A model generated the notes under the pieces. It saw nothing but the letters and a program-made list of their open reading frames with translations. It made no database searches and was not told the DNA's origin. From Gammaproteobacteria bacterium (GTDB taxonomy: Bacteria; Pseudomonadota; Gammaproteobacteria; Steroidobacterales; Steroidobacteraceae): a DNA stretch of 64,000 nt. The stretch is taken from assembly GCA_947469285.1 (NCBI GenBank), contig CANIOW010000004.1, forward strand, positions 81,926-145,925. Direction: 5' to 3'. Positions 35,512 through 43,417 of this stretch are shown here, in pieces. The stretch's first letter is position 1; the number at the start of each line of letters is the position of its first letter. Both the position numbers and the translations under genes were made by a program.

Positions 35512-36093
35512 ATGAGAGGATTGCTCTTCACTGAGCTCTTCGCGATGGTCGATGCCCACCACCCGCCCGAACTGCTCGAGCGGGTGATTGATGCTGCTCA
35601 TCTGCCTAACGGCGGCGCCTACACGGCCGTCGGCAACTACCCCGCCGCGGAAATGACACGTCTGGTGCAGTGCCTCGGACACCAGACGGGGCAACCACTT
35701 CCCGACCTCTTGCAGGGGTTCGGGCACCACCTGTACGGCCGCTTTCTGGCAGACCACGCGGAATTCTTTGACCCAGCCCAAGACGCGCTGACGCTGCTGG
35801 AAAGCGTCGACCAGCACATTCATGTCGAGGTCCGCAAACTCTACCCTGCAGCAGAGTTGCCAGTGTTTCTGTGTCATCGCCCAACGCCAGACTCGCTGGT
35901 GATGTTGTATCGTTCCCCCCGCGCACTGGCAGATTTGGCCGAAGGCCTCATCCGCAGCTGCATCACGCACTATGGGCGCCCGTATAGCGTCGAGCGCGAA
36001 GATCTCTCCGGCGGCGCCGGCACGGAAGTGCGCTTCACGCTACGCCCAACCATGGCGGCGACTAGCAGCGACCAGACTCCAGCCCATGAGTGA
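35512..36093 (+). CDS. H-NOX heme nitric oxide/oxygen-binding sensor
   Basis: 193 residues. The start [20 protein letters not shown] matches HNOB domains. The proximal heme ligand is His104, seven residues before the YP pair (HVEVRKLYP), the same spacing as soluble guanylate cyclase. The heme-propionate motif Y-x-S-x-R is intact (YRSPR, Y133, S135, R137). There is no obvious distal tyrosine for O2 binding in the readable helices, so an NO-selective sensor is likely (inference). It overlaps the following kinase gene by eight bases, as expected for an H-NOX/HnoK pair. AAGGAAG precedes the ATG. Confidence 0.94.
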   Translation: MRGLLFTELFAMVDAHHPPELLERVIDAAHLPNGGAYTAVGNYPAAEMTRLVQCLGHQTGQPLPDLLQGFGHHLYGRFLADHAEFFDPAQDALTLLESVDQHIHVEVRKLYPAAELPVFLCHRPTPDSLVMLYRSPRALADLAEGLIRSCITHYGRPYSVEREDLSGGAGTEVRFTLRPTMAATSSDQTPAHE

Positions 36094-38314
36094 CTCGCTC
36101 ACGCCGGACGACACTGTAGCGCTCTGGGAGCGACGCGCGACGCGCGAGCGTAGCGCCCGCCAAGAGGCAGAGGCGCTACTCGAAACGAAAAGTCGTGCGC
36201 TGTATGAAAGCAACGAAGCTTTACGCACTATGGCTACGGGGCTAGAGACTGCGGTAGCGGAACAAACACAGTCACTCCTGGTGGCCAACTGCGAACTGCA
36301 GGCGCTGCACGAGACCAGCGAGCTACTCACCCAACTCCTCCCGCCTACTGAAGCCATGCGCCGTGTACTGCAGCGGGTTTGCGAAATATCCCAGTGGGAC
36401 TGCGGCGGTTTCTGGCAGACCACCGCTACTGGCCAAACGCTCGAGTGCCAGGTCATCTGGGCGCGGGAGCCGGCTGCACTGGAAGCCTTTCTCAGTGCCT
36501 CGCATGCCAGCCCACTCAAGCATGGCCAAGGGATGCCTGGCCGGGTGCTGGCCAGCAATGCACCGTTTTACCTCGCTGATCTCTTGCAGGTCGCCAACTG
36601 TCCGCGCGCGCGCGCAGCAGCGGCTGGTGGACTTCGCAGCGCCCTGGCCCTGCCGGTACCAGTCCATGGCCAGTGCGGAGGGGTTATCGAGTTTTTTTCC
36701 AGCCAGCTGCGCCCACCGGACCCGCGCCTCACCCAAACGCTGACGGACATTGCCCGCAAGCTCGGCCTCTTTATTGAGCGCGAACAGAGTCGTCGAGCAC
36801 TACAAGTAGCCAAGGAAGCAGCCGATGCCGCCAACCACAGCAAGGGTGAATTTCTGGCCACCATGAGCCACGAGATTCGCACGCCCATGAATGGCATTCT
36901 GGGCATGATTGAACTGGCTCTAGAGACCGATCTTAAACCGAACCAGCGCCAACACCTGCAGGTAGCACTGGCTTCGGCCGAGTCGCTACTAACGATTATT
37001 GGCGACATCCTCGACTTCTCGAAGATTGAAGCCGGCAAACTCGAACTAGAACAGACGTCCTTCCAGCTGCAGCTGCTACTGACCGAACTGCTCACGCCGC
37101 TGCAACTAAAGGCCACTGAAAAATCTCTGGCACTGCGCCACCAAGTGGCTGCGAACGTACCGAAAGACCTCTTGGGCGATCCAGTTCGCGTGCGTCAGGT
37201 GCTATGGAACCTGCTGGGCAATGCACTAAAGTTCACCACCGAGGGGGAAATTAACCTCCAAGTGTCCCGCGCGCCAATCGATACGCCCGACGGCACCGTT
37301 GCGTTGGCCTTCGCCATCAGCGATACGGGCAGCGGCATCCCAGCGGACAAACAGGAAGCCGTGTTCGAGACCTTTACTCAGGCAGACGCCAGCATCACCC
37401 GCAGCCACGGCGGCACAGGCCTTGGCCTGCCCATCTGCCGGCGCCTGGCGCAGCTGATGAATGGCGACGTGAGTCTCAAGAGCACGCTTGGCCAAGGCAG
37501 CACCTTCACCTTCAGCGCTCGCTTCGTGCTGCCGGAGTCTCCCCCAAAGGTCCTGTCCTCGCCCGTGCCGCCAGCCGCAGCAACACACCGCGCACTGCGG
37601 GTGCTGGTGGCCGAGGACAACGTGATGAATCAGGTCATCACCTTGGCGCTGCTGGAGAGCCTCGGGCATGTGGGCGTCATCGCCGCAGATGGTCTGGAGG
37701 CACTGGAGGCCTTAAGCCGTGAGCACTTTGATGTGGTGCTGATGGACGTGCAAATGCCCCGCCTGAATGGCACCGACGCCACACGACAGCAACGCGAGCG
37801 GGAGCATCTGACGGGTGCGCACGTGCGTATCGTGGCCATGACGGCCAATGCCATGCGCGGCAGCCGCGAGGCCTGTCTCGCAGCGGGCATGGACGACTAT
37901 CTGGCCAAGCCCGTCCGGCGCCAAGCCCTGGCGGATATTTTGGAAGCCAAGCCCGACCTGGCACAAGCGCTGGCGATGATGAACGGCGTCCCCCGCTATC
38001 TGGCGCGTATGGTGCGCGGCGCCCTGCAGACGGTGCCAAACCTGCTGTCTACGGCTGAGGCGGCGTTAACCGCCGGTGACTGGGCGACACTGGCCGCGCT
38101 GGCGCATACGTTAAAGGGCACGCTGGGCGCCTTGGTGGCTCGTGAAGCCGCCGCCGTGGCCGGAAAACTCGAAGCGGCCGCGCTGCAGGGCAGCGCCACG
38201 ACCGCACAAACCGCCTTCACCGCGCTACAACGCGCCATGGAACGGGTCTGGCCAGCGTTGGAAGCGGCCCTCGCCCCCGGTGGTCTGGCCTACGAGGCCC
38301 TGCCACCGGGGTAA
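36086..38314 (+). CDS. H-NOX-associated hybrid histidine kinase (GAF-HisKA-HATPase-REC-HPt)
   Basis: 742 residues from the ATG overlapping the H-NOX stop. An N-terminal coiled coil (about 15-70) leads into a GAF domain (about 80-235). HisKA follows with His262 in [10 protein letters not shown], then the HATPase ([24 protein letters not shown]). A receiver domain has the phospho-acceptor Asp554 in VLMDVQMP and the lysine in YLAKPV. A C-terminal HPt domain has His674 in [11 protein letters not shown]. All phosphorelay residues are present. No membrane segment is seen, so it is cytosolic and probably inhibited by NO-bound H-NOX. No output regulator is encoded beside it. Confidence 0.93.
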   Translation: MSDSLTPDDTVALWERRATRERSARQEAEALLETKSRALYESNEALRTMATGLETAVAEQTQSLLVANCELQALHETSELLTQLLPPTEAMRRVLQRVCEISQWDCGGFWQTTATGQTLECQVIWAREPAALEAFLSASHASPLKHGQGMPGRVLASNAPFYLADLLQVANCPRARAAAAGGLRSALALPVPVHGQCGGVIEFFSSQLRPPDPRLTQTLTDIARKLGLFIEREQSRRALQVAKEAADAANHSKGEFLATMSHEIRTPMNGILGMIELALETDLKPNQRQHLQVALASAESLLTIIGDILDFSKIEAGKLELEQTSFQLQLLLTELLTPLQLKATEKSLALRHQVAANVPKDLLGDPVRVRQVLWNLLGNALKFTTEGEINLQVSRAPIDTPDGTVALAFAISDTGSGIPADKQEAVFETFTQADASITRSHGGTGLGLPICRRLAQLMNGDVSLKSTLGQGSTFTFSARFVLPESPPKVLSSPVPPAAATHRALRVLVAEDNVMNQVITLALLESLGHVGVIAADGLEALEALSREHFDVVLMDVQMPRLNGTDATRQQREREHLTGAHVRIVAMTANAMRGSREACLAAGMDDYLAKPVRRQALADILEAKPDLAQALAMMNGVPRYLARMVRGALQTVPNLLSTAEAALTAGDWATLAALAHTLKGTLGALVAREAAAVAGKLEAAALQGSATTAQTAFTALQRAMERVWPALEAALAPGGLAYEALPPG

Positions 38315-38327
38315 AGGGTTCACCGGC

Positions 38328-38765
38328 TCAAGTGCAGCTGGCTTCGCCGTCTTTGAAGGAGACCGTGAGCTGGTCACCAATCTTCACTTCACGCTCGCAG
38401 GCCACCGGACCAGAAGGCAGCAACGCCTTCAGTTCCCAAGCGCCCGAAGCCATCGGGATGGTCTGCTTCTCGCCACGGCAAATAGGCTGGTCGCCGGCGT
38501 CTGCTGGGGTGCTCATTTCCACTTCGGTGTAGAACATCCTGCTGTTCGACAGCTTCGGCGGGTCCGGCAATAGGTTCTTCGGTGTGGCGCGTACCGACAC
38601 GATGTCGCACTTACCCTCTTGGGTAATGGAATCCACCTTGAGGGTCACGTAGATGAGGTTGTCATCCCCCCCCGAACCGTCGCCACAAGCACCTGTCATC
38701 AGCACCGCCGCCACAGCGGCCGCCCCGAACACTGCCCTGCGGGCCAGCGAAAGCGAAATCTGCAT
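38328..38765 (-). CDS. Hypothetical lipoprotein
   Basis: 145 residues from the second of two close ATGs, which has AGGGGGG about six bases before it. A lipobox ends LMTGAC; the mature part is acidic, beta-rich and has conserved-looking cysteines (GKCDIV, PICRGE, VACERE, EASCT) that could form two disulfides. I do not recognise the family. It converges on the hybrid kinase with 13 bases between stops. Confidence 0.65.
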   Translation of the reverse strand: MQISLSLARRAVFGAAAVAAVLMTGACGDGSGGDDNLIYVTLKVDSITQEGKCDIVSVRATPKNLLPDPPKLSNSRMFYTEVEMSTPADAGDQPICRGEKQTIPMASGAWELKALLPSGPVACEREVKIGDQLTVSFKDGEASCT

Positions 38766-38856
38766 GGTCATCCCCCCTGAAAAAAGGTCTGCAACACTAA
38801 GGACCGCATCCACCGATGAAGCGGCTGCCTGCGCCGATTCTAGCAGCCTCACCAAG

Positions 38857-38885
38857 AAAAACGCCCGGCAGTTTCCTGCCGGGCG
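38857..38885 (-). terminator. Intrinsic terminator downstream of the methyltransferase gene
   Basis: On the minus strand a 10-bp perfect stem (CGCCCGGCAG / CTGCCGGGCG) with a TTTC/GAAA tetraloop is followed by five T. It lies about 130 bases past the stop of the methyltransferase gene and 92 bases before the lipoprotein start. Confidence 0.82.
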
Positions 38886-39014
38886 TGGCGCCGAAGCGCT
38901 TCACTCGCCCCCCCTCGGTGCCCACCTGACGTGAGGTGACCCGCTTGTTCAGGGGTTAGAGTCTTGGCCATGGCTAACACGAAAGTCAACCCTGCGTCGC
39001 AAAAAGTATTGGTA

Positions 39015-39614
39015 TTACTGCCATATTTTTTCCAAGGCCCACAACAAAGGGGTGTGGCTACGCCGGGCAAACATCCCGAACCCGAGGTGCCGGAAATGAC
39101 GGCGCAGGCGTCGCTGGTACCAGTCCGTGGTTCGCAAATGCACTCCCGGGTCCGTCCGCGAAGTATCCGCCGTGTGTTTCCAGTCTTCCGCGGTTAACAC
39201 GCTGAAATAGAGCAAGCCGCGAGACAGGCGCGCCAGCGCGCCAATAGCGCGCGCCGCTTCGCGGTCCGGCAGGTACTGCAGCACATCGTGGCAGACCACC
39301 AGATCAAACCCCCGCGCGTCGACAAAGGTAGTGAGGCTCCCCTGCACCCAGCCGTGCTTACGGCACAGATAGTCGCTGACCTCGAGGCCGACATACTCCA
39401 GGCCACGAAATTGTCGCTTTAACGGAGTGCGCAACCATCCCACACCGCAACCCGCATCCAGCAAACGCCGCACCTCAAAACCACAGTAGCGTGCAATCCC
39501 GCCCATCAGCGCTGCCAGGCGCGCCTGATCCTCGCGGTTCGCCACGCGGGTGGCGGGATTGGCGTAGTAGCGTTGGAAAAAGGCGGCGTCGAAACGTTCA
39601 GTCGCAAGCTTCAC
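39015..39614 (-). CDS. Class I SAM-dependent methyltransferase
   Basis: 199 residues from a GTG start chosen for AAGGA eight bases upstream; the frame stays open further but without a ribosome site. Motif I is LLDAGCGVGWL (about 48-58), the acidic end of strand 2 is VGLEVSD, and DLVVCHDVLQYLPDREAA corresponds to the post-motif region of class I enzymes. The end is basic and may bind an acidic partner. The substrate is unknown. It is monocistronic, with a terminator 130 bases on. Confidence 0.82.
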   Translation of the reverse strand: MKLATERFDAAFFQRYYANPATRVANREDQARLAALMGGIARYCGFEVRRLLDAGCGVGWLRTPLKRQFRGLEYVGLEVSDYLCRKHGWVQGSLTTFVDARGFDLVVCHDVLQYLPDREAARAIGALARLSRGLLYFSVLTAEDWKHTADTSRTDPGVHLRTTDWYQRRLRRHFRHLGFGMFARRSHTPLLWALEKIWQ

Positions 39615-39704
39615 GCAGCAGATCCTTCGGCGGTCGCCTCTACAAAGTGACCGGCAGTGTGGCATGGGTTTGCCACACGGGGGTGCGACTGTTACCGTCA
39701 GGCC

Positions 39705-40280
39705 ATGAGCAAGTCACTACGGAAGGACGCGGCCCTGATGTTTAGCGTGCTGACCACCACGCTGTACCCGTGGGCTTTGCTCCATGCGCAGACAGTCACG
39801 CCCACGCCCGCCACACCCGCCACCGAGAGCAGCAGCGCTGCGGTAGGGAATGCCGTAGGCGACGCTGTGGCCTCGCCGTTTCAAGACCTGAACCTGGTAC
39901 GCACCAAAATCCCACCGGCCCTCGCGGCGCTGAACAATCAGCCCTATGGCCCCCCGCAGGACACCAGCTGCGTCGGCCTCACCGCCGCGGTCATGGAGCT
40001 GGATGGGATACTCGGACCCGATCTGGATACCCAGGCGGTGGCCGGCAACCGTGCACGCAGTGCCGCCACCAGCGCGCTGCAAGGCGCAGCGCACGGGGTG
40101 GTGCCCTTTCGCAGCTGGGTCCGTAAGCTGACCGGCGCTGAAACCCATGCGAGAAAATTAGCCATGGCCATCATCACTGGCACCGCGCGACGCGCCTATC
40201 TCAAAGGGCTCGGGCAAGCCGAAGGCTGCTCACCGCCAGCAGCCCCGCTGTTGCTGCCCGCAGTGACGCCGGCCTCTTGA
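39705..40280 (+). CDS. Hypothetical exported protein
   Basis: 191 residues from the ATG giving MSKSLRKDAALMF. A signal peptide probably ends near LLHAQ. The mature part has a Thr/Pro/Ala-rich linker, then a helical region (PPALAALNNQPYGPPQ, SCVGLTAAVMELDGILG, GNRARSAATSALQGAAHG). Two cysteines in the mature chain could pair. It reads like a helical exported protein conserved near outer-envelope genes, but I cannot name the family. It lies 22 bases before the HPP gene on the same strand. Confidence 0.6.
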   Translation: MSKSLRKDAALMFSVLTTTLYPWALLHAQTVTPTPATPATESSSAAVGNAVGDAVASPFQDLNLVRTKIPPALAALNNQPYGPPQDTSCVGLTAAVMELDGILGPDLDTQAVAGNRARSAATSALQGAAHGVVPFRSWVRKLTGAETHARKLAMAIITGTARRAYLKGLGQAEGCSPPAAPLLLPAVTPAS

Positions 40281-40302
40281 ACCCAATAAAGCACCAGCCC
40301 AC

Positions 40303-40809
40303 ATGAGCCTACTGGATTACTGGCGCGGCACCGGCGCAACGCCACCGCCGCGGGCCACGCTGCGGCATATTGCCCTCACCTTCTTGGGCTGCGTGATAGC
40401 GATCGGTACCGTGGTCACCCTGAGCAAGACGCTGACCACCACACTGCTGCTGGGTAGCTTTGGCGGCACCTGCGTGCTGGTGTTCGGCTTCCCGGAAGCA
40501 GCCTTCAGCCAACCACGCAATGTGGTATTCGGCCACCTGCTCTGTACGCTGGTCGGCCTGACGTTCCTGCATAGCTTTGGGCCCTCGGCCGTGTCCATGA
40601 CGCTGGCCGTGGCCACGGCAGCTGCGCTCATGCTGCTGCTGGGCGTGGTACACCCGCCGGCAGGTGGCAATGTGGTCATCTCGTTTCTCGGCAAGGCGGC
40701 TTGGTCGTTCGCCCTGTTCCCCACCTTAGCGGGCGTGTTACTAATCGTGACCTTGGCGCTCGTCTACCATGGCGCAGTGCGCCATGTGCGCTACCCGCAG
40801 TATTGGTAG
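40303..40809 (+). CDS. HPP family membrane protein
   Basis: 168 residues with four membrane helices and the family signature GVVHPPAGGNVVISFLG (His-Pro-Pro) near residue 113. HPP proteins of cyanobacteria and chloroplasts transport nitrite; bacterial roles are mostly untested. The Lys/Thr-rich end of helix 2 (GSFGGTCVLVFGFPEA) also matches. It may be co-transcribed with the exported protein upstream. Confidence 0.88.
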   Translation: MSLLDYWRGTGATPPPRATLRHIALTFLGCVIAIGTVVTLSKTLTTTLLLGSFGGTCVLVFGFPEAAFSQPRNVVFGHLLCTLVGLTFLHSFGPSAVSMTLAVATAAALMLLLGVVHPPAGGNVVISFLGKAAWSFALFPTLAGVLLIVTLALVYHGAVRHVRYPQYW

Positions 40810-40818
40810 CGCTCCACT

Positions 40819-41988
40819 TCAGGGCACCAGTGCCACTGCCGCGTCGACGAACCCGTAGACCTCCCGCGGCAATACTCCACCCGCCTTGTCGGTAGCGCGC
40901 TGTCGACCTAGACGCACCACCACCAGCTGCTTATCCGGCACCACGATAATGTACTGCCCCAGATGCCCCTGGAACAGGTAAAACGGGTGCGCATAGGTCT
41001 GGTCCATCCAGAGCGAATGGCCATAGAACGGCTGTAGGTCCGGCTGCGACATCCGCGCCACAAACCCAGCATCCAGCAGGCTTTTTCCTTGCCACTGCCC
41101 CCCCTGCAGCAGCAGCTGTCCCAGCTTGGCGTAATCCCGTGCCGTGGCGTAAAGACAGCAGAAGGTTTTCTCCACACCCTCTGGGCGATCCATCGTCCAG
41201 AAAGCATCACGGCTCATGCCGAGCGGCTTCCAAAACTTGTCGGACAGATACTGAGCCAAGGTCAGGCCCGGCGTCTTACGCGCCAGCGCACGCTGCAGCG
41301 CGATACCGATGACCTGAGTGGAAGCACTGCCGTAGGCATACTCCTGGCCTGGGTCATGATCAAAACCCGTGGTGAGCACCACCGCGGCAGCGTCGTCGCC
41401 GTAGTACAGCTTTGCGGTCGGGTTCAGCGGCAGGTGATAGTTCTCGGTCCAGCGCTGGCCCGACGACATCGACGAAAAATGCGCAAAGGTCGCGCGACTG
41501 GCGCGTGGGTCCGGCAAGTACTCAGGAATGAAGTCCGCCACGGGCTCATCAAAGCTGAGCAAGTAGCGGTCGGCCACCGCAGCGCCGACCAACATGGTGG
41601 TGACCGTCTTCGCCACTGAAAACGAATTGGTGCGGCTGTTAGCCGTATACGGTGCGAAATAACGTTCTTGCAGCACCTGCCCACGATGAATCACCAACCA
41701 AGCGGCGGTGCCGAACTGTGCATGGTGCGCCAGCAGGGCTGTCGACAGCGGTACCCGGTTGTAGTCCGGCGCCAGTGGCCAGGGCTGCGGCGCCCCCGCC
41801 TTGACGAGGTGCTGATCAAACACCGCGCCATCATCAATATTGGCGGTGTCGTGTCCCTGCAGATAAGTGGCGCGGAACGCCCGATAAATGTATTGGTTCC
41901 CGGTCAGCGCAGGCAATGCCGCCAGGACCACCACCAGCAGCAGTAGCCCTGCACCGATCTTGCTCCACAATGACTGACGACTGGCCAT
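40819..41988 (-). CDS. Serine hydrolase of the beta-lactamase/class C family, membrane-anchored
   Basis: 389 residues from the ATG preceded by AGGGG at about eight bases. An N-terminal membrane helix at about 8-28 is followed by a class-C-like domain. The nucleophile is in the SxxK motif SVAKT, a tyrosine motif is in EYAYGSAST, and the third element includes GHLGQYIIVVPDKQLVVVRLG. These fit EstB- or 6-aminohexanoate-hydrolase-like esterases and peptidases more than true AmpC lactamases. Its start lies close to the divergent carbonic anhydrase gene. Confidence 0.85.
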   Translation of the reverse strand: MASRQSLWSKIGAGLLLLVVVLAALPALTGNQYIYRAFRATYLQGHDTANIDDGAVFDQHLVKAGAPQPWPLAPDYNRVPLSTALLAHHAQFGTAAWLVIHRGQVLQERYFAPYTANSRTNSFSVAKTVTTMLVGAAVADRYLLSFDEPVADFIPEYLPDPRASRATFAHFSSMSSGQRWTENYHLPLNPTAKLYYGDDAAAVVLTTGFDHDPGQEYAYGSASTQVIGIALQRALARKTPGLTLAQYLSDKFWKPLGMSRDAFWTMDRPEGVEKTFCCLYATARDYAKLGQLLLQGGQWQGKSLLDAGFVARMSQPDLQPFYGHSLWMDQTYAHPFYLFQGHLGQYIIVVPDKQLVVVRLGRQRATDKAGGVLPREVYGFVDAAVALVP

Positions 41989-42066
41989 GGCGCATCCCCT
42001 GAATGTATTCAATGATTGTCGACGAACAGGTATACTTACGTCCACCCTCAGGAGTTGCTAACGCGC

Positions 42067-42684
42067 ATGGCTTCCGCCACCGAATCTCTCGAGCGCCTCA
42101 AAGAAGGCAACCAACGTTTCGCTTCCAATGTCCGTGCGCCGGAGCGCCCGCTGGACCATGACCGTCGTGCAGAACTGGCCAAGGCGCAGGCGCCCTTCGC
42201 CATCATTCTCGGTTGCTCCGATTCCCGCGTTCCGGCAGAGCTGGTGTTCGACCAAGGCCTCGGCGATCTATTCGTTATCCGCGTCGCGGGCAATATCGTG
42301 GCTCCCTCGCAGGTTGGCAGCATTGAATTTGCCGCTTCCCGCTACGGGGTCCGCCTGGTGGTGGTCATGGGGCATAGCCAATGCGGTGCCATCGAAGCCA
42401 CCATCGAAGAGATGAAGCGGCCGGATGGCGCGCAATCACGCAATCTTCGCTCCATCGTCGACCGCATTCGCCCGTGGGTACAAACGCTCATGGAAACGCC
42501 GCTGCGTCATGACCACGAGGCACTGGTAGCCGCCAGCGTGCGCGCCAATGTGCGCGCCTCGGTCAATCACCTCAAGCATGCCTCGGAGCTGCTCGAAGAT
42601 CTCATCGACCACCATGGACTGCTGGTGGTCGGTGCGGAATATTCACTCGATACCGGTGTGGTGGAGTTCTTCGACGAAGGCTGA
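42067..42684 (+). CDS. can: Beta-class carbonic anhydrase
   Basis: 205 residues. Zinc ligands are visible: CSDSRVP (Cys, with the Asp/Arg dyad) and GHSQCGA (His, Cys). The remainder matches plant/bacterial beta-CAs (FVIRVAGNIV, SIEFAASRYGVRLVVVMGH). It interconverts CO2 and bicarbonate. AGGAG occurs 14 bases upstream; the ATG after it gives the natural N-terminus. The 3' end overlaps the convergent cytochrome gene by 42 bases. Confidence 0.93.
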   Translation: MASATESLERLKEGNQRFASNVRAPERPLDHDRRAELAKAQAPFAIILGCSDSRVPAELVFDQGLGDLFVIRVAGNIVAPSQVGSIEFAASRYGVRLVVVMGHSQCGAIEATIEEMKRPDGAQSRNLRSIVDRIRPWVQTLMETPLRHDHEALVAASVRANVRASVNHLKHASELLEDLIDHHGLLVVGAEYSLDTGVVEFFDEG

Positions 42685-43329
42685 CCCGCCCTGCCATTGC
42701 AGCCACCAGAAGACCAGCACCGCAACGAGCAGCAGCACCGCCACCCAGCGGCGGCTACCGGCAATCGCCTCCGCAGCGGCCCCGGATTTATACCCCGTGA
42801 CCATGGCGCGCACCAGATTTTCGTGGTGCAGCAGACTACCGCTGATGACTCCAGCGAGATGCACCAGCACCACACCGAGCATGAGGTTGGCGAGTACCTC
42901 GTGCAACTCCTCCACGGCCTCGCCACCGCGCTCAACATCCATTGCCCAGCCACTCACCGACAGCGCCGCTCCGAGACCGAGCAAGAGCAAGATAGCCACC
43001 GCGCCCGCCGGATTATGGCCGGTGTAATGCTGCGGTTCACGACGCCACAGAGACCGCAGATAACCCAAGACCGCGGCCGGTCCACGCAAAAAGTGACGGA
43101 ACTGCGCGTGATAACTGCCCACGACGCCCCATAACAAGCGGAATACCACGAGCCCGGCGAGTGTGTAGCCGGCGGTCACATGCACCTGCTCCCACGGCTC
43201 GCTCTCGGCGGTCAGGTAGGCGACACTGAAACACAACACCAGCAACCAGTGGAACACGCGAACCGGCGCGTCCCAGACCAGAATACGGCTCGCTGCGGTC
43301 TTAGTAGAGGACGCAGAGGGAAGGTTCAT
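42643..43329 (-). CDS. Cytochrome b561-like membrane protein
   Basis: 228 residues from the ATG preceded by AAGGAG. Four transmembrane helices carry heme-ligand histidines: FHWLLVLCFS, QVHVTAGYTLAG, LHEVLANLMLGVVLVHLAG (and SLLHHENL). It begins with ILVWDAPVRVFHWLL, the hallmark of Ni,Fe-hydrogenase/b561-type cytochromes that take electrons from quinol. No dedicated cytochrome c partner is present. The last 42 bases overlap antisense with the carbonic anhydrase gene. Confidence 0.87.
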   Translation of the reverse strand: MNLPSASSTKTAASRILVWDAPVRVFHWLLVLCFSVAYLTAESEPWEQVHVTAGYTLAGLVVFRLLWGVVGSYHAQFRHFLRGPAAVLGYLRSLWRREPQHYTGHNPAGAVAILLLLGLGAALSVSGWAMDVERGGEAVEELHEVLANLMLGVVLVHLAGVISGSLLHHENLVRAMVTGYKSGAAAEAIAGSRRWVAVLLLVAVLVFWWLQWQGGSAFVEELHHTGIE

Positions 43330-43417
43330 CGGCAACTCCTTAGGCGGCGCGTGTACTTGACTGAATAATAGCCTACGCCACTTCGCCAGCCGCAGGTTAT
43401 GCGTAGAATCCGACACC

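Noticed and set aside
40819..41988. A true AmpC beta-lactamase
   Set aside because: SxxK is present, but the Y-x-N motif is changed and a membrane anchor plus extended N-terminus fit esterase or peptidase relatives better.
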